64,000 nucleotides of DNA from Metridium senile. Taxonomy: Eukaryota; Cnidaria; Anthozoa; Actiniaria; Metridiidae. The stretch lies in contig OX459108.1 of NCBI GenBank assembly GCA_949775045.1, positions 15,777,763-15,841,762 on the forward strand. Direction: 5' to 3'. Positions 53,978 to 64,000 of the stretch are shown here, piece after piece; position 1 is the first letter of the stretch, and each line of letters starts with the position of its first letter. Position numbers and translations under genes: made by a program. The notes under the pieces were generated by a model. That model ran no database searches and was not told where the DNA came from. It saw only the letters and a list, made by a program, of their open reading frames with translations.

Positions 53978-54778
53978 ATGGCAGGCAGAGAATCTACTGG
54001 AAGGCAGCCTGAGTTTACTAACACACAATACGAGATACCTTCATGGCAAACCCCTTGGAGTAAACCATGGTATCAAAGGACTGATAGTAAAAAAGATGAC
54101 AGACCAAACAGGTTCAAGTACAACGACCGAGGCCATTTGAATGACTGTACATGTAGTAATTGTGAAGATGACTTAGAAAAAGCATTTTCTCCTCAATCTA
54201 ACACGACTAGACAAACAGTATCTGATTTACCTAAAGATCGGCATAGAGAAGTGAACATTCAAGACCATCTAAAAGATCTCAAAATTGGCGCTGATCAAAA
54301 AACATCTTCCTTTAATAATCCCCAAAACACCGCTCCTAAAAAAGTGTTTTTGTTTTCCGACCTCGCTGAAGTGACTCCAAATACATGTACTAGTATTGCA
54401 CCGGCTAGCTCGGGATCTACGTCAAATAATACCTCTACCTCTAACACAACTAGGCAAGAATGTTTTGCAAGTTCGTCGAGTACGTCGGAAGGAACGACTC
54501 ACGATTCGGTGATGGATCTTTTCGATAACATCAACTCCATTCAATCGATCTCTGAACAAACCAAAGACATACAAACAAGAGTTCATAATTTCTACGGTAA
54601 ATCTAACACACAAGAATATCAGACTATGAGAGATTTACTGCTCACTTTAAAGCGAGAACTAAGCCGTATCCAGTCAAATGTTGAGTGGTTTGCAGTATCG
54701 AGAGGAATGGCCTTGGATGCGATCACTAAAACCTTGCAAGTCCTCGAACAACGGGCTAAAGAAGCAGATAAATCCTAA
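53978..54778 (+). CDS. BAG-domain co-chaperone, intronless
   Basis: 266 residues from the ATG at 53978; an in-frame ATG lies 38 codons upstream at 53864, but that extension looks like translated leader. The N-terminus has a Trp-rich IPSWQTPWSKPWYQ segment and a CTCSNC motif. The middle is Ser/Thr/Asn-rich and disordered. The C-terminal BAG domain (about 184-262) is three predicted helices: NSIQSISEQTKDIQTRVHNF, YGKSNTQEYQTMRDLLLTLK, then RIQSNVEWF and ALDAITKTLQVLEQRAKEAD. BAG domains bind the Hsp70 ATPase domain and act as nucleotide-exchange factors; layout and size are nearest BAG3/BAG4-like proteins, but the WW domain of BAG3 is absent. It is head-to-head with a J-protein gene. Confidence 0.75.
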   Translation: MAGRESTGRQPEFTNTQYEIPSWQTPWSKPWYQRTDSKKDDRPNRFKYNDRGHLNDCTCSNCEDDLEKAFSPQSNTTRQTVSDLPKDRHREVNIQDHLKDLKIGADQKTSSFNNPQNTAPKKVFLFSDLAEVTPNTCTSIAPASSGSTSNNTSTSNTTRQECFASSSSTSEGTTHDSVMDLFDNINSIQSISEQTKDIQTRVHNFYGKSNTQEYQTMRDLLLTLKRELSRIQSNVEWFAVSRGMALDAITKTLQVLEQRAKEADKS

Positions 54779-54990
54779 AACTATCCATTTTTATTACATC
54801 AATGAATACTGTGAACGTAGTCCCTTTAGGGTCATGCTTTAAATAGAAAGTTTCAAATGTATGTAATGTATGCTATGTCCCGTGCAGATTCCCGTCTGTT
54901 GTCTGTCAAAATCTAATGTTTCAACATTGTATATTTGTGAACAAAAGTACATTTAACACTAATACTCTAATCTGCCTTGAATAATTAAAA

Positions 54991-54996
54991 AATAAA
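54991..54996 (+). terminator. Polyadenylation signal of the BAG gene
   Basis: AATAAA 213 bases after the stop, first on this strand. Confidence 0.5.
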
Positions 54997-55915
54997 TGTG
55001 TATTTGTGATTATTATTTTGATCATAGCTTAATCTATTTGTATTACATCATAGTATAGATCATATAGCTTATATTATAAATCAATATAAACTCAATTTCA
55101 AAACTTTATCAAAAATTCTAGCATTAAAAACACGCAAAACTGACTGAAATTATCTGACAATTCAATGCAAATCTCACCATATAAGTCCTTCTCATGATCC
55201 ATTGATTGATTGGATGTATCTATAATTGTATTTTTCAGCATTTACTTGAAATTTTCTGACATTAGATCTTACTGATCTACATCAATCCACCTTATTTGGA
55301 TCAGTATACGTAAGGTTGGTGATGACGTCATTCGATGACGCACCAACGAGTCCTTGAAGTCATTGCTGTGATCGATTGAGAAATAATGTCCATAGAGGCA
55401 TCGAAAAACTGCATTCTAGAAACACACACATAGATCATTTGACCTAATATATGATTGATTTTTAGTTGGATAATTTTAAATGAAAAGTTCACGCAGAAAA
55501 CCTGATCTTTTTTACTTCCTTACTAGTCTACGTCATTGATTCAACTTTGAACGACTGTTGACAGGAAACGAGTGTAGTGGAGAGAATAGAGAACTGAAAA
55601 TAACAATATAAATATCTTTTTTTATCTGTATAGAAAAGCGACTGACTCAGTAGCTTAAGGAAAATGATAGATGACATAATCTACACGCAAGCAGCGCATA
55701 GTGTTTATTGTAAACATTATTAAATGTAGGAGTTGCGAGTATACGTGTACGTTCAACATGATTACACACTATAGAGACAACGGCTACCTACCTACTATAT
55801 AATGACGTAAAGCATGATATTTTTTTTTTTATTTGAAGCACCTGGTACTCCCCGTTAACTGTATGTATTGAGGTGATCCATAAGCCGATTATAACAAGCA
55901 GCTTTAGAAGTATAT
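54997..55915. other. Spacer without genes
   Basis: AT-rich intergenic DNA; no recognised gene or element. Confidence 0.55.
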
Positions 55916-55919
55916 ATTA

Positions 55920-56180
55920 GTTTCAGTAGAATGGCTGTGAAGCACGTGCTATGGGTTAGAAGCAAGTATAACTCAGTTGGATTACGATCCCCAGTGGACT
56001 TGTGTTTCTATTTCTTTCCATTCTGTGTAATTTAAGTAGTTTCTTTTGAGACCTTTTGAGTACTAGTAAAATGGAGTATATTTTAAAGGGGGGAGGGGGG
56101 GGGGTTATACCGTCGGCTTCCTGGGAAATCATCCATTCTCAGGCCTGAAGGAACTACCGACGCTAAAAATAAGTGGATTT
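55920..56180 (+). repeat. Decayed copy of the 29.3-kb SINE family
   Basis: A head with AAGTATAACTCAGTTGGATT, then TACTAGTAAAATGGAGTA, CCGTCGGCTTCCTGGGAAAT and GCCTGAAGGAACTACCGACG, parallel to 29335-29545. A G13-rich insert lies in the middle. Confidence 0.65.
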
Positions 56181-56369
56181 CTTTTTCTTTGATAATTATG
56201 TCATTGATTTGATTAGTGATATCATATTAACCACATAAAAAGGGTTTACAATCAACAAAAAACAAACAACGGCACGTTTCAAAAGTCTAACTGAGACTAT
56301 TTTGACTGCTTATTACAATGTTATTTAATGCGTCAACTGAAAGGCTACAAAGGTCTCATCAATAAAACC

Positions 56370-56465
56370 AAGTAGTCATGAATAGCCTGTAATAGTATTA
56401 TAAGTAGTCATGAATAGCCTGTAATAGTATTATAAGTAGTCATGAATAGCCTGTAATAGTATTAA
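56370..56465. repeat. 32-bp tandem repeat, three units
   Basis: AAGTAGTCATGAATAGCCTG plus TAATAGTATTAT, three times, nearly identical. Confidence 0.95.
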
Positions 56466-57966
56466 ATGCGTCAATAAAGGCTACAAAGGCCTTAATCTTA
56501 ATATATAATAATAATATATTGTTTTAATCTTATATATAGGCCCACTTCAGCTTTCTTAACAATGGTGACGTCAGTATGTCAAGACAGTGAAAGACTTGCA
56601 ATATAGGACGGTGAGTAACATTGCAACACTTGACGTCAAATATTTTATTGTTATTATTATTACTATCATTATCTTCATTGTTATTATCATCAGTCCATAA
56701 CGAATATTTCGGGGTGGGTGGAGGTGGAGGTGGAGGTGGAGGCTGGGTTGGAGGTTGGGTTGGGGGGTAGTGCGTGATAAAACTATCGTTAAATTTTCCA
56801 AAAACATCCTTAAAAGAAACCGAAAGTTCATCTGAAGACGGTCGATACAAACCACATAAAAACGCCGCGATAACCCCCTCTGGGAGTCATAGTTATACAG
56901 ACCATCGACGTGTTTTCTCTTCAAGACATTGATGGAAGACTTATTAGTGTATATGTCACTTCCAAAGGTCAATATTGTCCAAAGCTGACGTTAGTAACTC
57001 GTGATGATCAGACGAATCTACGTTGACTCGTATAAAAATAACGATCTACGTAAACTACTTGTGTAACGTCACGGATCAGTAACGGTATTGATATTATTAG
57101 TCGGGCAGGATACTGCGCCGGGCGGTTTTACGTAAGCCCTGTTAACGTCAGCCTTTGCAAAACATAACGAAAATAATTTACTCTATTTATAACGTAAATC
57201 AAAATAACTTTAAAATACTTTACAACAGTTTTAACGACATTGCAAAATGCAAATTGAAAATTTAAGACAAATATATTTAATCATAATTCACACTGACATT
57301 TATAACTGACTGAGTTCCGCATCTTCTACCCCTTAATGTAAACCAATGTACAATGCTAACCCGGGCGCGTCGATGCACGTGTTGATATTACTCTGAGCGG
57401 TGTTCGAGACACGCGAGCTTGTTATTCTATTCTAATTAGCGGTTATACTAAAATTGTAAAAATAAATGTAACACGCTTACAAAACCAACAAACGAACAAA
57501 CCGGAAAATCAAAATGTTGTTCCTCGCTATTCATATGTAAATACCTTTCAACCCTCATCCTCGAAGTCAGTTTCACTTTTATTCTTATTCTATTTTTGTT
57601 CTATACGGTTCATCGTTTTCCTTTCTTGTCCTTATTAATATTTCCAATTTCATTCTTATGGTTTTTTTAAAATCGTTAACGATAACTGGCTACTTTTAGA
57701 AGGGTGATGTTCAGTGTATTATTAACCTCGTTCAGGATGACGACTGCCCTGGGCACCAGAGGTTTTTTTCAATTTGCTTTGGCGAAATCTGACGATTTGG
57801 GAAGCAACGAGATATACTACAATCTTTGACAAAAGTGTTGGCACGAATGTCAGCGATAAAATCATTTTAGCAATGCTGAAATTCTGCTACTCCCACCATC
57901 CCCTTTGGCAATGTTGAGGAGGGAGTCATTGTTTGGTGCTTATGTGGTTGCCCCATCAATGCGCTA
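56466..57966. other. Spacer without confirmed genes
   Basis: Includes a GGTGGAGGT/GGGTTGGAGG run at 56712-56770. Minus-strand frames at 56530-56972 cross this repeat (Pro-, His- and Leu-rich) and are not credible genes. Confidence 0.5.
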
Positions 57967-58182
57967 TCATTTCACACCAACATTGATTTGAGGGTAAGGG
58001 GGTAAATGTTTTGTACTCGGCATAAAAGTAGTCACTATGAAATACATCGTGCATGAAAACGTCTGGTTTCCAGGGTAGTTGTTGACCGTTGAAATAACTT
58101 GATCTTGAAAATATAATTGAACAAAAAAGAGCAGGATATTACCAAGACTGAGTATCAAAAGCGCATTTAAGAAGGCGCGCAT
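57967..58182 (-). CDS. Possible N-terminal exon of a type II membrane protein
   Basis: Frame from the ATG at 58182, 71 codons: MRAFLNALLILSLGNILLFF is a signal-anchor-like helix, followed by a polar stem with an NQT glycosylation site. No domain follows and no convincing donor or next exon was found. Just upstream lies GGAACGTTCCAGAG (58202-58215), close to a heat-shock element. Weak call. Confidence 0.2.
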   Translation of the reverse strand: MRAFLNALLILSLGNILLFFVQLYFQDQVISTVNNYPGNQTFSCTMYFIVTTFMPSTKHLPPYPQINVGVK

Positions 58183-58354
58183 TATCACCGCCACGTGCGA
58201 TGGAACGTTCCAGAGATCTCACTTACTGCGCTTTACATTTCACATCTACAAATATATCCAGAACGTTCAAAAAGCTATTTAACTCTTGCCATGTGTCATT
58301 TATATACGTTGACTAGCTTATTTATGAATACCAGACTAAGGTGTAGAGTTAAGT

Positions 58355-58477
58355 CATTTAACCCGTGAAATAGATGTTAGACTAATACACCTTAGCAGTC
58401 TCTCATTCCATTGTTTTCTTTTGATTCTATTTGACTATTACACTTTAGCAAGCAATTTCTATTTCACGGGTTAAATG
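58355..58477. mobile_element. MITE of the CACGGGTTAA family
   Basis: 123 bp with inverted ends CATTTAACCCGTGAAATAGA and complementary TTCTATTTCACGGGTTAAATG. The interior is collinear with 29722-29850. TTAACCCGTGAAAGCCC at 63079 is a further fragment. Confidence 0.85.
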
Positions 58478-58522
58478 CCTTCACTATGTTGTTTTTATGA
58501 AATGATAGATAAAACTAAACTG

Positions 58523-58955
58523 GAAACTAGCGAGTAAACTAGTATAGGCTGCATCGATGTTTGATATAAACGATAGGTTATATAATGAAATTTGTAACAT
58601 CGTAAAAAATAGAAATAGAAACTAGCGAGTAAACTAGTATAGGCTGCATCGATGTTTGATATGAACGATAGGTAATAGGATGAAATTTGTAACATCGTAA
58701 AAAATAGAAATAGAAACTAGCGAGTAAACTAGTATAGGCTGCGTCAGTGTTTCATATAAACGATAGGTATTATAATGAAATTTGTAACACCGTAAAAAAT
58801 AGAAATAGAAACTAGCGAGTAAACTAGTATAGGCTGCGTCGGTGTTTCATATAAACGATAGGTAATGGAATGAAATTTGTAACACCGTAAAAAAATGTTG
58901 ACTTAACTTTACTGACGTTTTGAGCTTTAGCCCTTCGTCGGAGCAGAGTTAATAA
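58523..58955 (-). repeat. Dispersed repeat with hammerhead-like head and four 95-bp units
   Basis: On the minus strand, head GCTCCGACGAAGGGCTAAAG, CTCAAAACGTCAGTAAAG, then four tandem units. The unit word GAAACTAGCGAG starts at 58523, 58618, 58713 and 58808 on the plus strand, exactly 95 apart. Same element as at 32.1 kb, which has two units, so unit number varies between copies. Confidence 0.9.
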
Positions 58956-59043
58956 AAAAGAACCAAAACATACTTTCTTGTTTTCTCTTACTAGAGCGCT
59001 AACACTATGTCCATGAAATATAATAAAATTGCTATTGTGTAGT

Positions 59044-59294
59044 CCCGGGGGGGGGGGGGGTGTTCTCCCTTTATCCAAGTGGTAGGGGTGATCGGCGTAC
59101 CTTTTAGGGTTAAAATATTTCCTGTGCGTACCTTTTAGGGTCCATTTAGAGTTTTGGCTCAAAAATCAGTTGTAAGGGTCGTTTTTACTCTGCTTTATTT
59201 GTATCTGTGCGTACCTTTTAGGGGTCATTTTCAAAATCTCCGCCGATCACCCCTACCACTTGGACAAAGGGAGTACCCCCTCCCCCCCCCCGGG
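59044..59294. mobile_element. MITE with CCCGGGGGG ends, copy 2
   Basis: 251 bp with inverted ends: CCC plus a G-run, CTCCCTTTATCCAAGTGG and TAGGGGTGATCGGCG at left; CGCCGATCACCCCTACCACT, TGGACAAAGGGAGTACCCCC and a C-run with CGGG at right. The interior repeats GCGTACCTTTTAGGG three times. Related to 32765-32982. Confidence 0.85.
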
Positions 59295-61554
59295 CTTTTA
59301 GTCACTATCAAAGATAAGTAAAGTGGTAATGAGGTATTGTTTCCTTTTGTATTCGATGTTTCTAGTTAAGTGAACTGGCTATTAGTTAGTAACTATTTTG
59401 TTTCTATTTCATGGTTTTAGTGTTTTCGCTCTATCCTATATGCAGCATTATGGACTGTTTATAGAATGTTTTCCAATCTTGGCACTATATGTTCTTTACT
59501 GTTGCAAAATCTAGTCTTAATCTACGCCAGTCTTTAGCTGTCCACCTTGGCTAGCCCGTATAGTTTATTGTAGGTAGCTTGCATCAATAAGCTTGTATGA
59601 TAATGTTAAATGTAAAAAAATAATAATTGTAAAACACGATCGATGCTGAATAAAATATGAATTGTATTGTACGCAGGTTTTAGTTTATATATAGAACAAT
59701 GGCATTTTTATAACTTTGAAGCACTAGGTGATGTTTGCTGTCCTATTTGCATTTTTCTATTTTGTTTTCAGATCCAGCTAGAGTCAATTAAGGAACTTGT
59801 CTTTTCGGTGCATTTCTATGTTTTCATTGATTTCACCTTCTTAACCGCTATTGAACATTAGTTTTGATACTCCTGGAAGGTTTTCCTTGTTGCCAGCACA
59901 GTTCCTGTTTGGTCTATATGGTATTCATTGTCTGTTCCTTAAGCCTCCCGGGAAGTGAACATTCTAGAATAGTTGATCAGAAAAGCAATCAACCATACGT
60001 GCTGAAAACAACGCCTCGTTATTTTTGGTAAACGGGATCTTAGACTCACCCACTGAGTTAGTCATCACCAATCTCAGTTTATTTAATCGCAGCGAATTAA
60101 ATCGAATAACTAGCTGCGTTATTGACCTGAGTATAAAATCGAACGTTTGACCTGAATAAAACGATGCTAATCTGAGTGAAATTGAATATCCAATATGCAT
60201 GACATCGAACGTTCAATTTTCATGAAATCGAACGTTTAATCTGGGTGCAATGAAGATTTTTTAAATCAGCGTCAATCCTTCCTATCTTTCGTTGACGGAA
60301 GTAAGCCGGATAAAAATCAAATATTATTTTAATTAACATCACAATCTTTTATTTAGCTATAAAACATTGCTGAACAAATATTTTTGAATCAGTTAAGAAT
60401 GGTTTCATGTTGCTAAAGCCTAACAGGAACACATAACTGTAGATCATAGTTTGCAACGTTTGATCACCGTGATCACTGCATAATATTTGTTCATTGGAAC
60501 CCTACCAATATAAATAGCAATTAGAACGTTTGATCGTCCTTCGCCGCTAATTTAAGAACATGCATAAACGTTGCCTATAGAAATGATCAAATAATCTTCT
60601 ATATTGATTGTTCTCGATGTAGAAATCATCTACCAACAGAATAAACGACAATGATGAACAATTTTGTTTATAGAACGTTTGATCGCCCATGCTACACTAA
60701 TTTAAAAGCAAAATAAAGGTAATCATCAATTTTGAAATAAACGATGCCTATAGAAATATGATCAAATATTCTTCTATATAGATCGCTCGAGAAACCAGCT
60801 ACCAACAGAATAAAGAAAATGATGAACAATTTTGTTCAAAAAGAAGTTTTGATGATTTGTTCTAAAATGGACGGTCTCCCCAAACGCGTACCTCGTGGGC
60901 GGGTGGAAGGCAGTTTAACATTGAAACAATTTCAAACAATTTATAAAATAGCTAATTGTATTCAAATGCGGCAAAGTCACTTCTTCGTTTTGAAATTGAT
61001 AAATACTGATAATGAACACTCAAGAAATTATCATAAATACCTTGAATAATTTATTAATTAATATTTATTTTAAAATATATCAACTAAAATTATGGTTTGT
61101 TAATATATAAACTGAAATAAAATAAGTTTATACTTACAGATCAATACTCTCCAGTTCTGTGGTTAGCACCGACTTGATTGACAATTTCTCGTTCTAACCG
61201 ACCACTTTGTTTGTGGCGGCTTTAGTTCTACGGATCCCGATAGCTCTCTAGAATGATCATTCAATCTGAACAAGTTATTCGACAGCCAAAAACCATTCTA
61301 TAATAACTTTGTCAACAGCATGGTGCCCGTTCCACACTTTGAATTTCTAATGAGAACTAAGTCCTTCGAGAATCTTCCATCAGCCATGTGCTGTCTTCAA
61401 TGTACAGGAAGGGCTTACCGTCCAACAATAGAACGTTTAATCTGACCTTCAGTTAATTCAACATGAATTGTGAAATGTGAATAGAATGTTTCGAAGAGTC
61501 TTAGAAGTACATACAATGAAACATTGTACTATAATTGACAACTTACAATTAAAC
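59295..61554. other. Spacer without genes
   Basis: AT-rich. Repeated GAACGTTTGATC/GAACGTTTAATC words occur at 60130-60680 and 61430, possibly a degenerate tandem family. Frames at 59667, 59964 and 60819 lack motifs. Confidence 0.5.
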
Positions 61555-61920
61555 ATCATCATGATCAACACCATTATCACCATCATCAACATCACTATCT
61601 TCATCACCATCACCATCATCATCATCATCATCACCATCATCACCACCATCACCATCAACATCATCATCACCATCACCATCAACATTATCATCATCACCAT
61701 CAGCATCACCATCATGATCACTATCTTCATCATCATCAACACCATCACCATCATCATTACCACCATTATCATCATCACCATCACCATCACCATCACCATC
61801 ACCATCACCATCACCATCACCATCATCATCACTAACTTCATCACCATCATTATCACCACCATCTTCATCATCACCATTATCATCATCACCATCGTCATCA
61901 TCATCGTCATCATCACTGAT
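61555..61920. repeat. ATC/CAC microsatellite
   Basis: CATCACCATCATCATCACC for about 365 bases; gives long Ile-Thr, Met-Val and Asp-Gly frames on both strands that are artefacts. Confidence 0.95.
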
Positions 61921-62400
61921 CATTGCGATTTTTTGGCAAGGCAGTTAGAAAGTCCAAATATCTCTATTGATAAACTATTCAATCAGACTCGAGTCCCACT
62001 TCTAATGAACAGTCACAATAACCCACTAATGCACCCTGGGTAGATTATAAAAACAATTCGGAACAAAATAATTCCTCTCAAAGCTACGGTAGCCTGCAAA
62101 ACAGTCCCTACTTTTACTCCTAATTCTCCTCAGTCAAAACCTGAACGTGAAAAGTAGGGTGTGTTTTGCAGTCTATCATGATCCATTAACAGTCGTTTCC
62201 CAGGTACTCTAGATCAATGACATGTTGATTTATGTGCTATTATGATGTTGACATATAAACCACTATAATCCATGAGTAAACATTAGACAGCTGACTAGAT
62301 CATTCCATCACCAAAACAACTAGACTGTGTCGATGTGCGATAGCTAGCGCTTGTGTGTGTCGGTATTTCTAAGGAAATTAACTGAATTGAATAGACAATT

Positions 62401-62559
62401 TTATTATATAACATACAGTGTTTTATAAGGATTTCGCACACTGATAAAAATTGTATCACACACGTGTCCAGTGTTGATATTTGTATTTATCACAGGTGTC
62501 TATGCTTTTAACGTTTTGAAATAATTTCTTGATTTAAAACACTGTATGTTATATAATAA
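62401..62559. mobile_element. MITE with TTATTATATAACATACAGTG ends
   Basis: 159 bp with a 25-bp near-perfect terminal inverted repeat (TTATTATATAACATACAGTG plus TTTTA). Non-coding, with GTGTATCACA-like interior words. It lies 6 bases from the next MITE. Confidence 0.85.
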
Positions 62560-62565
62560 ACAGAT

Positions 62566-62705
62566 TAATACATGAACGCTTGGAGATATGAATTTATCTT
62601 CTCGTGTTCAATCTCGACATCACACTCGTTCGCTACGCTCACTCATAAGATGTCGAGATTGAACACTCGAAGATAAGTGTCATATCTCCGCGCGCCCATG
62701 TATTA
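62566..62705. mobile_element. Palindromic MITE with TAATACATG ends
   Basis: 140 bp forming one long imperfect hairpin: arms of about 55 bp (TAATACATGAACGCTTGGAG, then GTTCAATCTCGACATC and its complement) around a loop containing CGTTCGCTACGCTC. No ORF. Confidence 0.9.
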
Positions 62706-63668
62706 ATATCTATTTATGAACTACTACTTAAATATACATGGCAATTAATTTATTGTATTTTTTTACTGTAAAACTGTAATATTTAATTTGATTTAATGAG
62801 CAATACATTTGATCTGATTTGAATTGAGTAAAGGGTACGATAATCGTCTGCACGTTTTGTGTGGTATCTCGTAGGGGTTAATAATCGTCCTTGCCACGCC
62901 CTTTTAGAAGGAGGACGAACATATCTGATACTTCCAACCATGAGATTATTAGTTACCAATAAAACAGTGTTACACTTACAAAGAGTTTCAGAGTTAAACA
63001 ATAAGTTCATGATCGAACCAACTAGAACTACTTGTTGACATTATAATAGTATTTACATATATTGGAGTTGTTCTCATTAACCCGTGAAAGCCCATTGTAT
63101 AAATTGGCTACACTGTTGTGGTGTCCCTACCTCAAACCTGTTTAAGTTTTGACCTGTTTTCTCTTTCTTTCATGTGATATTATTTGATTGATATTTTGCG
63201 GTGAAGCTTAATAAATATACAAAGGGTATTAGTGTAAAACTTGGTATTCAAATAACAACAAATGAACACGACGGAATTAAGGTGCATTAAAGACTGATAC
63301 ACTCACGGTTTATTAAGTATGTCATTTTTCATTTGTACGTGCTTTCCATTGTTATATTCATACATATTCAAAGCTATTGTTGCATTTTTCTAAATTAAAA
63401 ATAGTGTAAACTTCATTAAAAGCTATTAATAATTTCTTTTGACGTTAGGTGCAATATTCTTATGAGATAGACGTCAAAATATCTATATATAAACACATAT
63501 ATTGGCACTATTCGATATAGCAAAATATAGCACGTTTTAACTATTCTAGAACACCCGATCGGCCAAACACGCGTGTCTTATGCACGCCCCATTAACCTCG
63601 ATTTGGTCTGTCAACCGTGAAGCGCTTTGGAACGAACACGAAATGAAAGAATGTGGAAGACACTTTTT

Positions 63669-63831
63669 TAACCCGCATTCCATGAGCGAATAGATAAGGA
63701 ATAAGATTTATTATGAATACTTAGTGTATTTGAGCTCATTGATATATTTTAAAAGGTTTTGAAGCAGTAGGAGGTTCTGAAAATCATAACATGAAAAAAG
63801 TCAAGTGTTCACGGTTCGAGTATCCTCACTG
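63669..63831. repeat. Second copy of the 34.86-kb dispersed repeat
   Basis: ACCCGCATTCCATGAGCGA, AATAAGATTTATTAT, GGTTTTGAAGCAGTAGGAGG and GTGTTCACGGTTCGAGTATC in the same order as at 34862-35048. Confidence 0.75.
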
Positions 63832-64000
63832 TAAATGGTTTTCGGGGCATCATTGTAATCTGACTCCCGATCAACACTGATTGAAACCGCATTCAGTCGA
63901 ATAAGTTTCCAACGAACATTCAAATCGTTTTAATAGGGACGGATCGACCATTTGATATTTGATGGAGAGGAGGGCTGAATTCAAAAGAAATATCGAGCAA

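Noticed and set aside
61458..62043. ORFs of 124-188 codons on both strands
   Set aside because: ATC/GAT microsatellite translations (Met-Val, Asp-Gly, Ile-Thr).

Overview
This is a stretch of animal nuclear DNA: AT-rich, with GT-AG introns, AATAAA signals, microsatellites, SINEs and many MITEs. The gene families are a class-A GPCR, a POU class 1 factor, J-proteins, a BAG protein, THAP/DDE and YqaJ transposon proteins. With mostly intronless genes and a CR1/L2-like LINE remnant, these fit a non-bilaterian metazoan, most likely a cnidarian. That placement is inference. There is no operon, CRISPR array or bacterial feature.

Layout. 0-1.1 kb: ATTC-type satellite carrying a stray copy of the tail of the neighbouring gene. 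1.1-2.3 kb (-): single-exon rhodopsin-family GPCR. 5.1-12.5 kb (+): an 11-exon gene, assembled here from splice sites, for a 444-residue single-pass membrane protein with a Cys-rich ectodomain and a cytoplasmic SH3 domain; its introns hold GAT/ATC microsatellites, a hAT-like MITE and a SINE. 12.5-19.1 kb: gene-poor, with G-rich and 108-bp tandem repeats. 19.1-19.9 kb (-): intronless POU1/Pit-1-like gene. 20-38 kb: gene desert of MITEs, SINEs, tandem repeats, a dead LINE and one candidate first exon. 38.3-39.6 kb (+): intronless guanine deaminase. 39.7-46.2 kb: an apparently complete ISL2EU-like DNA transposon with matching terminal inverted repeats, a TA target duplication and two convergent intact ORFs (SWIM-YqaJ-PHD-PHD-repeat-Ulp1 protein; THAP-DDE transposase). 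46.6-54.8 kb: a co-chaperone neighbourhood with an intronless class-B J-protein, a two-exon class-B J-protein and a divergent BAG-domain gene; perfect heat-shock elements lie upstream of the intronless J-protein and between the divergent pair. 54.8-64 kb: gene-poor, with a dispersed repeat built of 95-bp units, several palindromic MITEs and an ATC microsatellite.

How it fits together. The strongest functional theme is the Hsp70 co-chaperone cluster, where J-proteins (ATPase stimulation) and BAG (nucleotide exchange) probably share heat-shock-factor control. The strongest novelty candidates are the transposon's fused nuclease/PHD/SUMO-protease-like protein and the SH3-tailed membrane protein. 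All family calls were made by eye from motifs; no database search was possible, and exon structures are predictions from splice consensus and reading frame.
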